Source: Shewanella ulleungensis
Lineage (GTDB): Bacteria; Pseudomonadota; Gammaproteobacteria; Enterobacterales; Shewanellaceae
Reading direction: 5' to 3'
NCBI RefSeq assembly: GCF_014648315.1
Contig: NZ_BMQW01000001.1
Span: 744,001 to 808,000, forward strand
Length of the DNA stretch: 64,000 nucleotides
In this document: positions 25,333 through 34,131 of the stretch, one piece after another
How positions within the stretch are numbered: position 1 is the first letter of the stretch
Layout of the letters: each line of letters starts with the position of its first letter
Notes under the pieces: generated by a model
Seen by the model: the letters and a program-made list of their open reading frames with translations, nothing else
What the model was told of the DNA's origin: nothing
Databases searched by the model: none
Translations under genes and position numbers: made by a program

Positions 25333-26031
25333 TTACGCGCTATAGAACACATCAACGGGCGTTTTACGCTGCGCTAACACGGCTCTAATTGGCATTTGGG
25401 TAACATCATCATTTTCAAGTGCTTGATGATATACAGTTAATTTTGGCTCTCCAACAAGATGCAAATAAATCTGACGACTATTTAAAATGGCATCTTTTGA
25501 TAACGTTATGCGTGCATGTGGTGCTGTAGTTGGATTAACCGCTGCGCATAACGCCTTAGTGTTCAGGGCGTTATCTAATTCAGCGCTACATGGGAACCAT
25601 GAACAAGTATGTCCATCGGTGCCCATACCCAGCACTACCACGTCAAACGGACGAGGAAAGTTAGCCAACGAATCACTTGTCATGTCACAGCCCGCTTCAG
25701 GGCTAGCAAACATATTCTTAAGACCACGGAACTTGGCACTAGCTGCACGGTTTTGTAATAAATGTTCACGAACAAGTCTTTCGTTCGAATCTTTTTCGTC
25801 AGCATTAACCCAACGCTCATCGGCCAAAGTAATGTAAACATCACTCCAATCAACAAGCTTATGGCTTAATAGCTCAAACAATTTTAACGGGGTAGATCCA
25901 CCTGATACGACTAAACTGGCTTTGCCACGAGTGTCGACAGCATCTTGTAATTGCTGAGCAATTTTGTCTGCTAACTTGGCTTCAAGATCTGCTGGTGTAT
26001 CAAACGATTTAAATACAGTTTCTTTAATCAT
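25333..26031 (-). CDS. pgl: 6-Phosphogluconolactonase Pgl
   Basis: DevB-type lactonase of 232 residues that opens 6-phosphogluconolactone to 6-phosphogluconate in the cytosol. VVSGGSTP (about 42-49), TLADERWV and [14 protein letters not shown] are the conserved phosphate- and active-site segments, the last carrying the catalytic His. GGGAG five bases before the ATG supports the start. It lies nine bases after zwf, consistent with sequential steps being translated from one message. Confidence 0.95.
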   Translation of the reverse strand: MIKETVFKSFDTPADLEAKLADKIAQQLQDAVDTRGKASLVVSGGSTPLKLFELLSHKLVDWSDVYITLADERWVNADEKDSNERLVREHLLQNRAASAKFRGLKNMFASPEAGCDMTSDSLANFPRPFDVVVLGMGTDGHTCSWFPCSAELDNALNTKALCAAVNPTTAPHARITLSKDAILNSRQIYLHLVGEPKLTVYHQALENDDVTQMPIRAVLAQRKTPVDVFYSA

Positions 26032-26040
26032 ATCTGCTCC

Positions 26041-27510
26041 CTACTCGTCCCAAGAACGGCCGTCTTTAGTGATAAGTGCCACTGACGCCACTGGGCCCCA
26101 AGTACCTGCTGGATACGGTTTGGGTTTTTCACCGCTTTGTTCCCACGACTGAATGATTCCGTCAACCCACTTCCACGCTTGTTCAACTTCGTCACGACGC
26201 ACGAACAAGGCTTGGTTACCCAACATGGCTTCGAGTAATAAACGCTCATAAGCATCAGCAATACGTTCATTCTTAAAAGTATCAGTGAAACTTAAATCCA
26301 GCTTAGTCGTTTGTAAACGCTGCTTTTGCTCAAGACCTGGCACCTTGTTCATCATCTGAATTTCGACCCCTTCATGAGGCTGTAAACGGATGGTTAACTT
26401 ATTAGGTGGCAAATTGCGGTAGCTAGCACGGTACAAATTGTGCGGCGGGTTTTTAAAGTACACCACAATTTCACTGCTCTTAAATGGCATACGCTTGCCG
26501 CTGCGTAAATAGAACGGCACACCAGCCCAACGCCAGTTGTCTATATCAACACGAAGCGCCACAAAGGTTTCGGTGTTTGAATTAGTGTTTGCGTCTTCTT
26601 CTTCTAAGTAACCCGGAACTGGCGAACCTTTTAAGAAGCCTGCACTGTATTGACCACGAACAGTATTTTCATACACGTTGTCTTGGTTAATTGGGCGCAG
26701 TGACTTAAGCACTTTTACTTTTTCATCACGAATGCTGTCAGCGTCAAGATTAACGGGTGGATCCATTGCAACAAGGGTTAACACTTGTAATAAATGGTTT
26801 TGGATCATGTCACGCATCTGGCCTGCGCCATCAAAGTAACCCCAACGTCCTTCAATACCCACTTCTTCGGCAACAGTGATTTGGACATGATCGATTGTGC
26901 GGTTGTCCCACTTTGATGCAAACAATGAGTTAGCAAAACGTAACGCTATTAAGTTTTGTACTGTTTCTTTACCTAAGTAATGGTCAATACGGTAAACCTG
27001 GTTTTCGTTGAAGAACTCGGCCACTTGATCGTTAATCACATGCGATGATTCTAAATCGGTTCCGATGGGTTTTTCTAATACAACGCGGGTGTCTGACTTA
27101 ATTAAATCTTGCTCATGTAAACAACGACAGATAGCACCAAAAATTGAAGGCGGTGTTGCGAAATAGTTCACCATGACACGCTTACTTGGTTCAAGTAAAT
27201 CGTGGAATGCTTTGTAACCTTCAGGCTCGGTGAAGTTGGTGCCGATGTAATGACAACGACTGAGGAAGCGTTCTAGCGTAGTTGGACAAATTTCATCTTT
27301 AACAAAAGTATTTAATGCTTTTGTTACAAGGGCGATGAATTCTTCATGGGTGAATGCATCTTTTGCAACACCAATAACCTTGGTTTCTTTATCGAGTAAC
27401 TCTGCTTTATCTAGCTGGTATAAAGAAGGTAATAATTTGCGCCTAGCTAAATCGCCTTTTGTACCGAAAAGTACGAAGTCACAAGCCTTGGCTCCAATTG
27501 ATTTGCCCAT
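26041..27510 (-). CDS. zwf: Glucose-6-phosphate dehydrogenase Zwf
   Basis: Enzyme of 489 residues oxidising glucose 6-phosphate to the lactone with NAD(P), the entry to both Entner-Doudoroff and pentose phosphate routes. FGTKGDLARRKL (15-26) is the coenzyme loop, and YRIDHYLGKETVQN contains the substrate-binding and catalytic Asp-His pair and Lys. Length is near E. coli Zwf (491). AGGAG lies eleven bases before the ATG. It is the first gene of the minus-strand operon and divergent from hexR. Confidence 0.97.
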   Translation of the reverse strand: MGKSIGAKACDFVLFGTKGDLARRKLLPSLYQLDKAELLDKETKVIGVAKDAFTHEEFIALVTKALNTFVKDEICPTTLERFLSRCHYIGTNFTEPEGYKAFHDLLEPSKRVMVNYFATPPSIFGAICRCLHEQDLIKSDTRVVLEKPIGTDLESSHVINDQVAEFFNENQVYRIDHYLGKETVQNLIALRFANSLFASKWDNRTIDHVQITVAEEVGIEGRWGYFDGAGQMRDMIQNHLLQVLTLVAMDPPVNLDADSIRDEKVKVLKSLRPINQDNVYENTVRGQYSAGFLKGSPVPGYLEEEDANTNSNTETFVALRVDIDNWRWAGVPFYLRSGKRMPFKSSEIVVYFKNPPHNLYRASYRNLPPNKLTIRLQPHEGVEIQMMNKVPGLEQKQRLQTTKLDLSFTDTFKNERIADAYERLLLEAMLGNQALFVRRDEVEQAWKWVDGIIQSWEQSGEKPKPYPAGTWGPVASVALITKDGRSWDE

Positions 27511-27582
27511 TGCTGAAAGCTCTCCTGATTATGTGTGTGCGCCATGTTCGAATTCGCTCGATGAATAAAAACACACTTTTGT

Positions 27583-27597
27583 TGTAATATAACAACA
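27583..27597. promoter_or_regulatory. HexR-like box near zwf
   Basis: TGTAAT ATA ACAACA keeps the left half-site and has two changes in the right half-site, 73 bp upstream of the zwf start. HexR control of zwf operons is established in Shewanella; this is the best match on the zwf side. Confidence 0.5.
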
Positions 27598-27794
27598 GAA
27601 CTTGAATATTGCATCTTTAATTTGCAAATATTGCATTGTTGTTAACCTAGTCATCTGCACCTATTATCTGGTATGATTTTCCACCTATAACAAGGCTTAC
27701 AAACCATTTAACCGTGATCTGTGTCTTGAAAAATAACAACAGGATCGTGTAAAAGGTAAAAAAATAACTTAAATCACGAAATTCCTGTAAGTTA

Positions 27795-27809
27795 TGGTAT
27801 AAAACTACA
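27795..27809. promoter_or_regulatory. HexR-like box near hexR
   Basis: TGGTAT AAA ACTACA, three mismatches to the 12 informative positions, 40 bp before the hexR ATG. If real it would give autoregulation. Confidence 0.38.
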
Positions 27810-27848
27810 TAACCTACTACTTAGCTACTTTTTAGCGGATGCTTGCTT

Positions 27849-28703
27849 ATGAATACCCTAGAAAAGGTTCAAAAAAGCCTTACCCAATTTAGTAAATCGG
27901 AACGAAAAGTTGCCGAAGTCATACTAGCCTCACCGCAAACAGCTATACATTCTAGTATCGCGACTTTAGCCAAGATGGCTGATGTGAGTGAGCCAACCGT
28001 TAACCGCTTTTGCCGTCGCCTTGATACTAAAGGTTTCCCTGATTTTAAGTTACATTTGGCACAAAGTCTTGCTAACGGTACACCTTATGTTAGTCGACAT
28101 GTTGAAGAAGACGATTCTCCAGATTCATATACAACAAAAATCTTCGAATCTTCAATGGCATCGCTCGATACCGCACGTCAAAGTCTTGATACAGCGGCAA
28201 TCAATAAAGCCGTTGATGTACTCACTCAAGCTAAGACTATTTCGTTTTTTGGGCTTGGTGCTTCCTCTTCTGTGGCCCACGATGCCCAAAACAAGTTCTT
28301 CCGTTTCAATGTACCGGTAATTTGTTTCGATGATGTGTTAATGCAACGTATGAGCTGCATTAATTGTAATGAAGGCGATGTTGTTGTGCTTATCTCGCAC
28401 ACTGGCCGCACTAAATCATTAATCGAAATTGCCCGTATTGCCCGTGAAAACGGCGCCGCAGTTATTGGCATTACAGCCCGCAACTCACCATTATCTTTAG
28501 AGTGTACGCTACCTGTTACCATGGAAGTACCTGAAGATACCGACATGTACTTACCAATGGCGTCACGATTAGCGCAGTTAGTGACAATCGATGTTCTCGC
28601 TACCGGCTTTACATTGCGCCGTGGACCGAGATTCCGTGATAATCTAAAACGCGTTAAAGAAGTATTAAAAGAGTCACGTGTTAATAAAGATCTCACTATT
28701 TAA
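27849..28703 (+). CDS. hexR: HexR, RpiR-family central-carbon regulator
   Basis: Transcription factor of 284 residues. The N-terminal RpiR helix-turn-helix spans about 1-78 (IATLAKMADVSEPTVNRFCR as recognition region). The C-terminal SIS domain (about 120-255; SFFGLGASSSVAHDAQNKF, VLISHTGRTKSLIEIA) binds a sugar phosphate, KDPG in characterised HexR proteins. The ATG at 27849 is preferred over an in-frame TTG two codons earlier. It is divergent from zwf, whose operon it is expected to control, together with pykA and adhE. Confidence 0.95.
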   Translation: MNTLEKVQKSLTQFSKSERKVAEVILASPQTAIHSSIATLAKMADVSEPTVNRFCRRLDTKGFPDFKLHLAQSLANGTPYVSRHVEEDDSPDSYTTKIFESSMASLDTARQSLDTAAINKAVDVLTQAKTISFFGLGASSSVAHDAQNKFFRFNVPVICFDDVLMQRMSCINCNEGDVVVLISHTGRTKSLIEIARIARENGAAVIGITARNSPLSLECTLPVTMEVPEDTDMYLPMASRLAQLVTIDVLATGFTLRRGPRFRDNLKRVKEVLKESRVNKDLTI

Positions 28704-28796
28704 CGGCTATTTATTACCCGAACTGTTAAATAATTACACAATAAATTAAGTTTTGATCCCGAGTTTGTAATCTAACATCAGTACTTAAGAGACATT

Positions 28797-28831
28797 AAAG
28801 GCCATACGGTTCATACCGAATGGCCTTTTTT
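28797..28831 (+). terminator. Rho-independent terminator after hexR
   Basis: AAAGGCCAT / ATGGCCTTT stem extended by an inner CGG / CCG pair, followed by a T-run, 94 bases after the hexR stop. Confidence 0.82.
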
Positions 28832-28888
28832 ATTGTAAAAATCACTTATCTGTCACATAAATTACACAGTAAAAGTCGTCTTTTTGTT

Positions 28889-28903
28889 TGTAACTTTACT
28901 ACA
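28889..28903. promoter_or_regulatory. HexR-like box upstream of pykA
   Basis: TGTAAC TTT ACTACA, ten of twelve matches to the palindrome TGTAAT-N3-ATTACA, itself symmetric in the two changed positions. It is 119 bp before the pykA ATG. Confidence 0.6.
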
Positions 28904-29021
28904 TTAATTAAGAATGTCTGTTAATATAGTTACATCATTTAAGTACTAAGATAGCTTGTGTACTTTAAATAACCGAATTCTATTTAACACAAAATCTTAC
29001 TTATCATTAACGGAGTATCTC

Positions 29022-30461
29022 ATGTTCCGCAGAACTAAAATCGTTACAACACTTGGGCCAGCAACTGACCGCGATGACAATTTACGTAAAATTATCGCAG
29101 CCGGTGCTAACGTGGTTAGACTTAACTTCTCACACGGTTCACCAGAAGATCATTTAAAACGTGCTACAGATACACGTAGAATCGCTAAAGAATTAGGCAA
29201 GCATGTTGCTGTTCTTGGTGATCTGCAAGGCCCAAAAATCCGCATATCTACGTTTAAAGATAACCAAAAAATCAAACTTAACTTGGGCGACAAATTTATC
29301 CTTGATGCTGATTTAGGCAAAGGTGAAGGCGACGATAAACAAGTCGGTATTGATTATAAGCAACTTCCAGATGATGTTGTGATTGGTGATATCTTGATGC
29401 TGGATGATGGCCGTGTGCAATTACGAGTTGACAGTGTTGAAGGCCGTAAAGTCTTTACTACTGTGACTGTTGCAGGTCCTTTGTCTAACAATAAAGGCAT
29501 CAACAAAAAAGGTGGCGGCTTAACAGCTCCTGCATTGACAGAAAAAGACATGGCAGACATTAAAACAGCTGCAATGATTAATGTTGATTACTTAGCCGTC
29601 TCTTTCCCTCGTACTGGTGCTGATTTAGATCTTGCACGTAAACTTGCTGTAGAAGCAGGTAGTAATGCATTAATCGTTGCTAAAGTTGAACGTGCAGAAG
29701 CCGTTGAAACTGATGAAGCAATGGATGATGTGATCAGAGCATCAGATGTAGTGATGGTTGCTCGTGGTGACTTAGGTGTTGAAATTGGTGATGCTGCCCT
29801 AGTTGCAGTACAAAAACGTTTAATTCAACGTTCACGCCAGTTAAACAAAGCGGTTATCACTGCGACCCAAATGATGGAATCAATGATCACTAGCCCAATG
29901 CCAACTCGTGCTGAAGTCATGGACGTGGCTAACGCGGTATTAGATGGTACTGACGCAGTAATGCTATCAGCAGAAACCGCTGCAGGTGACTTCCCTGAAG
30001 AAACAGTATTAGCAATGGCTAACGTGTGTTTAGGTGCAGAATCACACCCAAGTGTGAAAGTATCTAAGCACCGTATGGATCAAAGTTTCTCATCAGTTGA
30101 AGAAACTATTGCCCTATCAACTATGTATGCAGCTAATCACTTAGCAGGCGTAAAAGCGATTATTTCGTTAACTGAATCTGGCGCGACAGCTAAATTAATG
30201 TCACGCATCAGTTCTGGCTTACCTATTTTTGCTTTATCGCGTCACCAGAGAACATTAGCCAGCATGGCAATGTATCGTGGTGTACAGCCAATTGAGTTTG
30301 ATTCTACGGCTTACCCTGCTGACGAACTAGCTAAAGAAGCACTTAACTGCATGGTTAATGCCGGTTACTTATCAAGTGGTGACATGGTACTGATGACCAA
30401 AGGCGACGCGATGGAAACCATCGGTGGCACTAACACTTGTAAAGTGTTGGTAGTTGCATAA
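29022..30461 (+). CDS. pykA: Pyruvate kinase PykA
   Basis: Pyruvate kinase of 479 residues making ATP and pyruvate from phosphoenolpyruvate. The start [22 protein letters not shown] (metal and phosphate binding), the active-site Lys region [24 protein letters not shown] and ATQMMESM are all present, and the C-terminal allosteric domain (about 350-479) includes [13 protein letters not shown]. The open frame extends upstream, but ACGGAG nine bases before the ATG at 29022 fixes the start. A HexR-like box lies upstream and a terminator downstream. Confidence 0.96.
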   Translation: MFRRTKIVTTLGPATDRDDNLRKIIAAGANVVRLNFSHGSPEDHLKRATDTRRIAKELGKHVAVLGDLQGPKIRISTFKDNQKIKLNLGDKFILDADLGKGEGDDKQVGIDYKQLPDDVVIGDILMLDDGRVQLRVDSVEGRKVFTTVTVAGPLSNNKGINKKGGGLTAPALTEKDMADIKTAAMINVDYLAVSFPRTGADLDLARKLAVEAGSNALIVAKVERAEAVETDEAMDDVIRASDVVMVARGDLGVEIGDAALVAVQKRLIQRSRQLNKAVITATQMMESMITSPMPTRAEVMDVANAVLDGTDAVMLSAETAAGDFPEETVLAMANVCLGAESHPSVKVSKHRMDQSFSSVEETIALSTMYAANHLAGVKAIISLTESGATAKLMSRISSGLPIFALSRHQRTLASMAMYRGVQPIEFDSTAYPADELAKEALNCMVNAGYLSSGDMVLMTKGDAMETIGGTNTCKVLVVA

Positions 30462-30519
30462 CTCGCTCAATATGACGTATGCAGCGTGTTAACGCATCTG
30501 CTTATGGATCAATAATGTT

Positions 30520-30546
30520 AAAGCCAACCATGCGGTTGGCTTTTTT
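30520..30546 (+). terminator. Rho-independent terminator after pykA
   Basis: AAAGCCAACC ATGC GGTTGGCTTT stem followed by further T, 58 bases after the stop. Confidence 0.87.
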
Positions 30547-30948
30547 ATTGCCAGAAATAGTCTGGGCGTACATTCACACTTAAATGCGCACCGACAAATA
30601 ACTTCAGCGTATCGGAATGCACATAAAAAATAGATATGATAGGCATTGTAGGAGTAAATCACTTAGGCTTATTCATTAATCTAGTCAGTTAAAAGCATCT
30701 AGTCACAAACTACAACCGCAAGGCGATGAGGCAAACCTACACATAGAACATCGACCACTAAACATCGATACGGTGTTTTCACTGACGATGACTGCTATCT
30801 TGTTTGGTCAAGTAAACTTCGCGTTACCCGGTAATCACAAGTGTATTCGTTTACATCACTCTATTTCAGTTAACTAGCTCTTATAGCACTCACCTCACCC
30901 AAATAAGTTGTCATCATTCAGCAGATTGGTTGCTTGCGTTTGCGGTAT
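30547..30948. other. Intergenic, no gene seen
   Basis: About 400 bp between two convergent terminators. No credible reading frame, RNA gene or repeat was recognised on either strand. Confidence 0.5.
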
Positions 30949-30976
30949 AAAAAAGCCCCGACTGAGTCAGGGCTTT
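30949..30976 (-). terminator. Terminator of psrA-fadE
   Basis: AAAGCCC TGACTCAGTC GGGGCTTTTTT on the minus strand, 31 bases after the fadE stop. Confidence 0.85.
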
Positions 30977-31006
30977 AGCGTTAAATAATGTTATGTCTAA
31001 ACGCAA

Positions 31007-33283
31007 TTATAACTTATCAAAATCATTCACATTGATTGCAGCTAGGCGCAGCACATCGGCTTCTACAAGCTGTTTGTGTTCAGCTTCTGTGATGATATCT
31101 TTATCGAGGGCTACATCAAACAGCTCCAGCATCGGTAACTTAGATTTTAAGTGACCACTGCGTTGTGCTTTTTTCAGTTTCTTATACAAATCTTTCGCAG
31201 CATATTTGGCTAAGAATGCATTTTCCACTTCAGCAATACCACTGGTATCACCATCAAATTCGCCACAAAGGAATGTGATACGGTCACGTGCAGGGCCAGG
31301 TTTAAGCATACCTTTGCACACTTCAACCGCAACTTTATCGCTTGGCGCGTTAAAGTGATTACCCAGAGGGAAAATCAACACACGTAACAGCACGGCAGCA
31401 ATTTTACTTGGGAAATTACGAATAGCTTCGTCAAGCGCTTTAGCTGCTAGGTGTAAACGCTCAGTCATTGCGTAATGCACAGCGGGCAAATCATCTTGTT
31501 GACGGCCATTATCTTCAAATAACTTCAATGTAGCAGAAGCTAAATACAGTTGACTCAATACGTCGCCCATGCGAGCAGAAATCATTTCTTTACGCTTAAG
31601 GTCGCCGCCCATGATCAACATAGATAAGTCAGTCATAATCGCAAGTGATGACGAAATACGTGTCATGTCGCGGTAATATTGCTGAGTAGGTCCGCTTACT
31701 GGTGCACTGGCAAAACGACTGCCTGTTAACGCACTACCAAATGAGCGTAATGCGTTACCAATGGCATAACCCATATGACCCAGTAGTAATGAATCGAAAC
31801 GATCTAATGCCGATGTTTCATCTTCCATACCAGCGGCTTCCATTTCGGCCAACACATATGGGTGACAACGCGTTGCACCTTGACCAAAAATCATCAATGA
31901 ACGCGTAAGAATGTTTGCACCTTCTACGGTAATTGAGATTGGATTAGCCATAAATGCATGACCTAAATAATTTTTAGGGCCTAATTGAATGCCTTTACCA
32001 GATTGAATATCCATCGCATCTTCAAGTACGTCACGACCGAGTTCAGTCATGTGGTACTTTGCAATAGCGGTTACAACTGAAGGTTTTACTTTTAAGTCGA
32101 TACCTTGGGTCGTTAAGCGACGTGCAGCCTCAAGTTGATATGTATTGGCAATAATACGCGCCATAGCTTCTTGTACGCCTTCAAAGTTACCAATTGGCAT
32201 ACCAAACTGTTGACGAACATAACTGTAAGCTGTGGTTGTTTTAGTCGCCACGTGGCCAGATGCTGTTGCAAGTGCAGGTAATGAAATACCACGTCCAGCA
32301 GACAGACATTCAACCAGCATACGCCAGCCTTTACCCGCATATTGAGGGCCGCCGATAATCCAGTCTAGCGGGATAAACACATCTTCACCGCTAGTGGTAC
32401 CGTTCATAAATGCCATCATTAATGGATTATGACGACGTCCAATTTCTACGCCTTCGTGATCCGTTGGGATTAAAGCACAGGTAATACCTAGATTTTTAAC
32501 ATCACCTAATAAACCATCAGGGTCACGCATTTGGAACGCTAAACCCAATACTGTCGCAACAGGCGCAAGCGTAATATAGCGCTTGTTCCATGTCAGGCTT
32601 AAACCCAAAGTGTCTTCACCTTCAAATTCACGACGACACACAATACCGACATCAGGGATTGCGCCAGCATCACTGCCCGCTTCAGGGCCCGTCAACGCAA
32701 AACAAGGAATATCTTTACCTACAGCAAGAGACGGTAACCAATGATCTTTTTGCTCTTGAGTACCATAGTGAGTCAATAATTCACCAGGGCCTAATGAGTT
32801 TGGCACCATCACAGTGACGGCTGCACTCACACTGCGTGTGGCAATTTTGGCCACAATTGTTGAGTTTGCAAAAGCAGAAAATTCACGTCCACCGTATTTT
32901 TTCGGAATGATTAACGCAAAGAAACCTTCGTCTTTAAAGTATTGCCATAATTCTGGTGGCAAATCTTTACGGTTATGCACGATATCGAAATCGTCAATCA
33001 TGGTAAGCGCTGTTTGAACTTGATTGTCGATAAAGTCTTGTTCTTCAGCTGTTAATGTTGGCTTACCAAAACCGTGTAACATATTCCAGTTTGGCTTACC
33101 GCGGAATAATTCACCTTCCCACCACACGTCGCCGGCTTCCATGGCTTCTTTCTCGGTGCTCGACAAAGGTGGCAACACCTTTTTGAAGAACGAAAATACC
33201 GGACGAGTAATGAACTGCATGCGGATATTACGTACGCCAAAGAGGATAATGATCGCTATAAGTAGCAATATGACGATACTCAT
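31007..33283 (-). CDS. fadE: Acyl-CoA dehydrogenase FadE (PsrA-linked)
   Basis: FadE-type acyl-CoA dehydrogenase of 758 residues, catalysing the first oxidation of fatty acyl-CoA with FAD. A single hydrophobic N-terminal segment (2-18) suggests membrane anchoring. The dehydrogenase core (about 90-480) includes [41 protein letters not shown] and [19 protein letters not shown] helical C-terminal extension follows. It begins 11 bp after psrA, so both share the PsrA-type operator. A second paralogue at 49949 is longer (815 residues), with conserved blocks in the same order. Confidence 0.93.
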   Translation of the reverse strand: MSIVILLLIAIIILFGVRNIRMQFITRPVFSFFKKVLPPLSSTEKEAMEAGDVWWEGELFRGKPNWNMLHGFGKPTLTAEEQDFIDNQVQTALTMIDDFDIVHNRKDLPPELWQYFKDEGFFALIIPKKYGGREFSAFANSTIVAKIATRSVSAAVTVMVPNSLGPGELLTHYGTQEQKDHWLPSLAVGKDIPCFALTGPEAGSDAGAIPDVGIVCRREFEGEDTLGLSLTWNKRYITLAPVATVLGLAFQMRDPDGLLGDVKNLGITCALIPTDHEGVEIGRRHNPLMMAFMNGTTSGEDVFIPLDWIIGGPQYAGKGWRMLVECLSAGRGISLPALATASGHVATKTTTAYSYVRQQFGMPIGNFEGVQEAMARIIANTYQLEAARRLTTQGIDLKVKPSVVTAIAKYHMTELGRDVLEDAMDIQSGKGIQLGPKNYLGHAFMANPISITVEGANILTRSLMIFGQGATRCHPYVLAEMEAAGMEDETSALDRFDSLLLGHMGYAIGNALRSFGSALTGSRFASAPVSGPTQQYYRDMTRISSSLAIMTDLSMLIMGGDLKRKEMISARMGDVLSQLYLASATLKLFEDNGRQQDDLPAVHYAMTERLHLAAKALDEAIRNFPSKIAAVLLRVLIFPLGNHFNAPSDKVAVEVCKGMLKPGPARDRITFLCGEFDGDTSGIAEVENAFLAKYAAKDLYKKLKKAQRSGHLKSKLPMLELFDVALDKDIITEAEHKQLVEADVLRLAAINVNDFDKL

Positions 33284-33294
33284 TTTATACCTTC

Positions 33295-33936
33295 TTAGTT
33301 TGTTAACACAGGGACAGCCACACCGGCCGCCATGTAGGGAATAACTTTACGAATAATTGCTTCAGTGTTGTTATGTTCACCATAATCGGCTGCGGCAATC
33401 TCATTTAATGCATCTGCTGATGCCATGGTGAACACAATGGTTCCCAAGGTAAAATGTAAGCGCCAAAACATTTCTGCCGGCGGAATGTGCGGCGCACTAG
33501 CAGCAACTGCTTTAACAAATGTCGCTAAATGCTCACCATAATGTGTGGTGATAAACCAGCGTAAATGACCTTGGCTTTCTATATAGCCTCGACCGAGCAA
33601 CTGCAGAAAAATGATTGTTCCGCCGTTACGCACTTTATTTAATTCAAGTAACGGTTTAATTAAAGCAGAAAAAATCTCGTTTAGTGAAGCGTGTTCAGGC
33701 GCATGATGTAAACGATTTATCTCAATGGCAGCACTGGGCATAAACACGTCGAGATATCGTGCCAACACAGCACGGATTAATTCTTTTTTAGAACCAAAAT
33801 GGTAATTGACCGACGCCAAATTGACTTCGGCTTTACTGGTGATCAGTCGTAACGAAGTTTCAGAAAAACCTCTCTCAGCAAACAACTTTTCAGCTGCATC
33901 GAGTATTCTTGTTTTTGTATCAGTACGGCTTGCCAT
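33295..33936 (-). CDS. psrA: PsrA-like TetR-family regulator
   Basis: TetR-family repressor of about 213 residues, strongly resembling PsrA of Pseudomonas, which responds to long-chain fatty acids or acyl-CoA. The helix-turn-helix is at about 8-50 (ILDAAEKLFAERGFSETSLR, NLASVNYHFGSKKELI). The ligand domain continues with LLGRGYIESQGHLR and FWRLHFTLG, both PsrA-like. The ATG at 33936 gives a standard N-terminus; a TTG at 33948 is less likely. It is followed at 11 bp by fadE and preceded by a perfect 11-bp palindromic operator. Confidence 0.9.
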   Translation of the reverse strand: MASRTDTKTRILDAAEKLFAERGFSETSLRLITSKAEVNLASVNYHFGSKKELIRAVLARYLDVFMPSAAIEINRLHHAPEHASLNEIFSALIKPLLELNKVRNGGTIIFLQLLGRGYIESQGHLRWFITTHYGEHLATFVKAVAASAPHIPPAEMFWRLHFTLGTIVFTMASADALNEIAAADYGEHNNTEAIIRKVIPYMAAGVAVPVLTN

Positions 33937-33949
33937 TCCATGACCCAAT

Positions 33950-33975
33950 TTAATTTAAACACCCGTTTAAATTAA
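33950..33975. promoter_or_regulatory. PsrA-type operator upstream of psrA-fadE
   Basis: Perfect 11-bp inverted repeat with a four-base spacer, TTAATTTAAAC ACCC GTTTAAATTAA, ending 14 bp upstream of the psrA ATG. The AAAC-N4-GTTT core fits PsrA sites. Position predicts autorepression. Confidence 0.8.
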
Positions 33976-34131
33976 TCATTGAGCGCACAGATGTCAATTG
34001 AAATTATTTGCTTTATAGATAAAACCGAAGAACAAAAACCTTAACAACTGCACCAGATTGTTAACTTATATGCAAAGTTGGCTATTTTTCGGTACACTGA
34101 CGCCGATAAGAAAAACAAGGATGCCAATATA

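Noticed and set aside
28226-28696. 156-codon frame antisense to hexR
   Set aside because: Codon-bias shadow of hexR; no similarity to known proteins and no start context.
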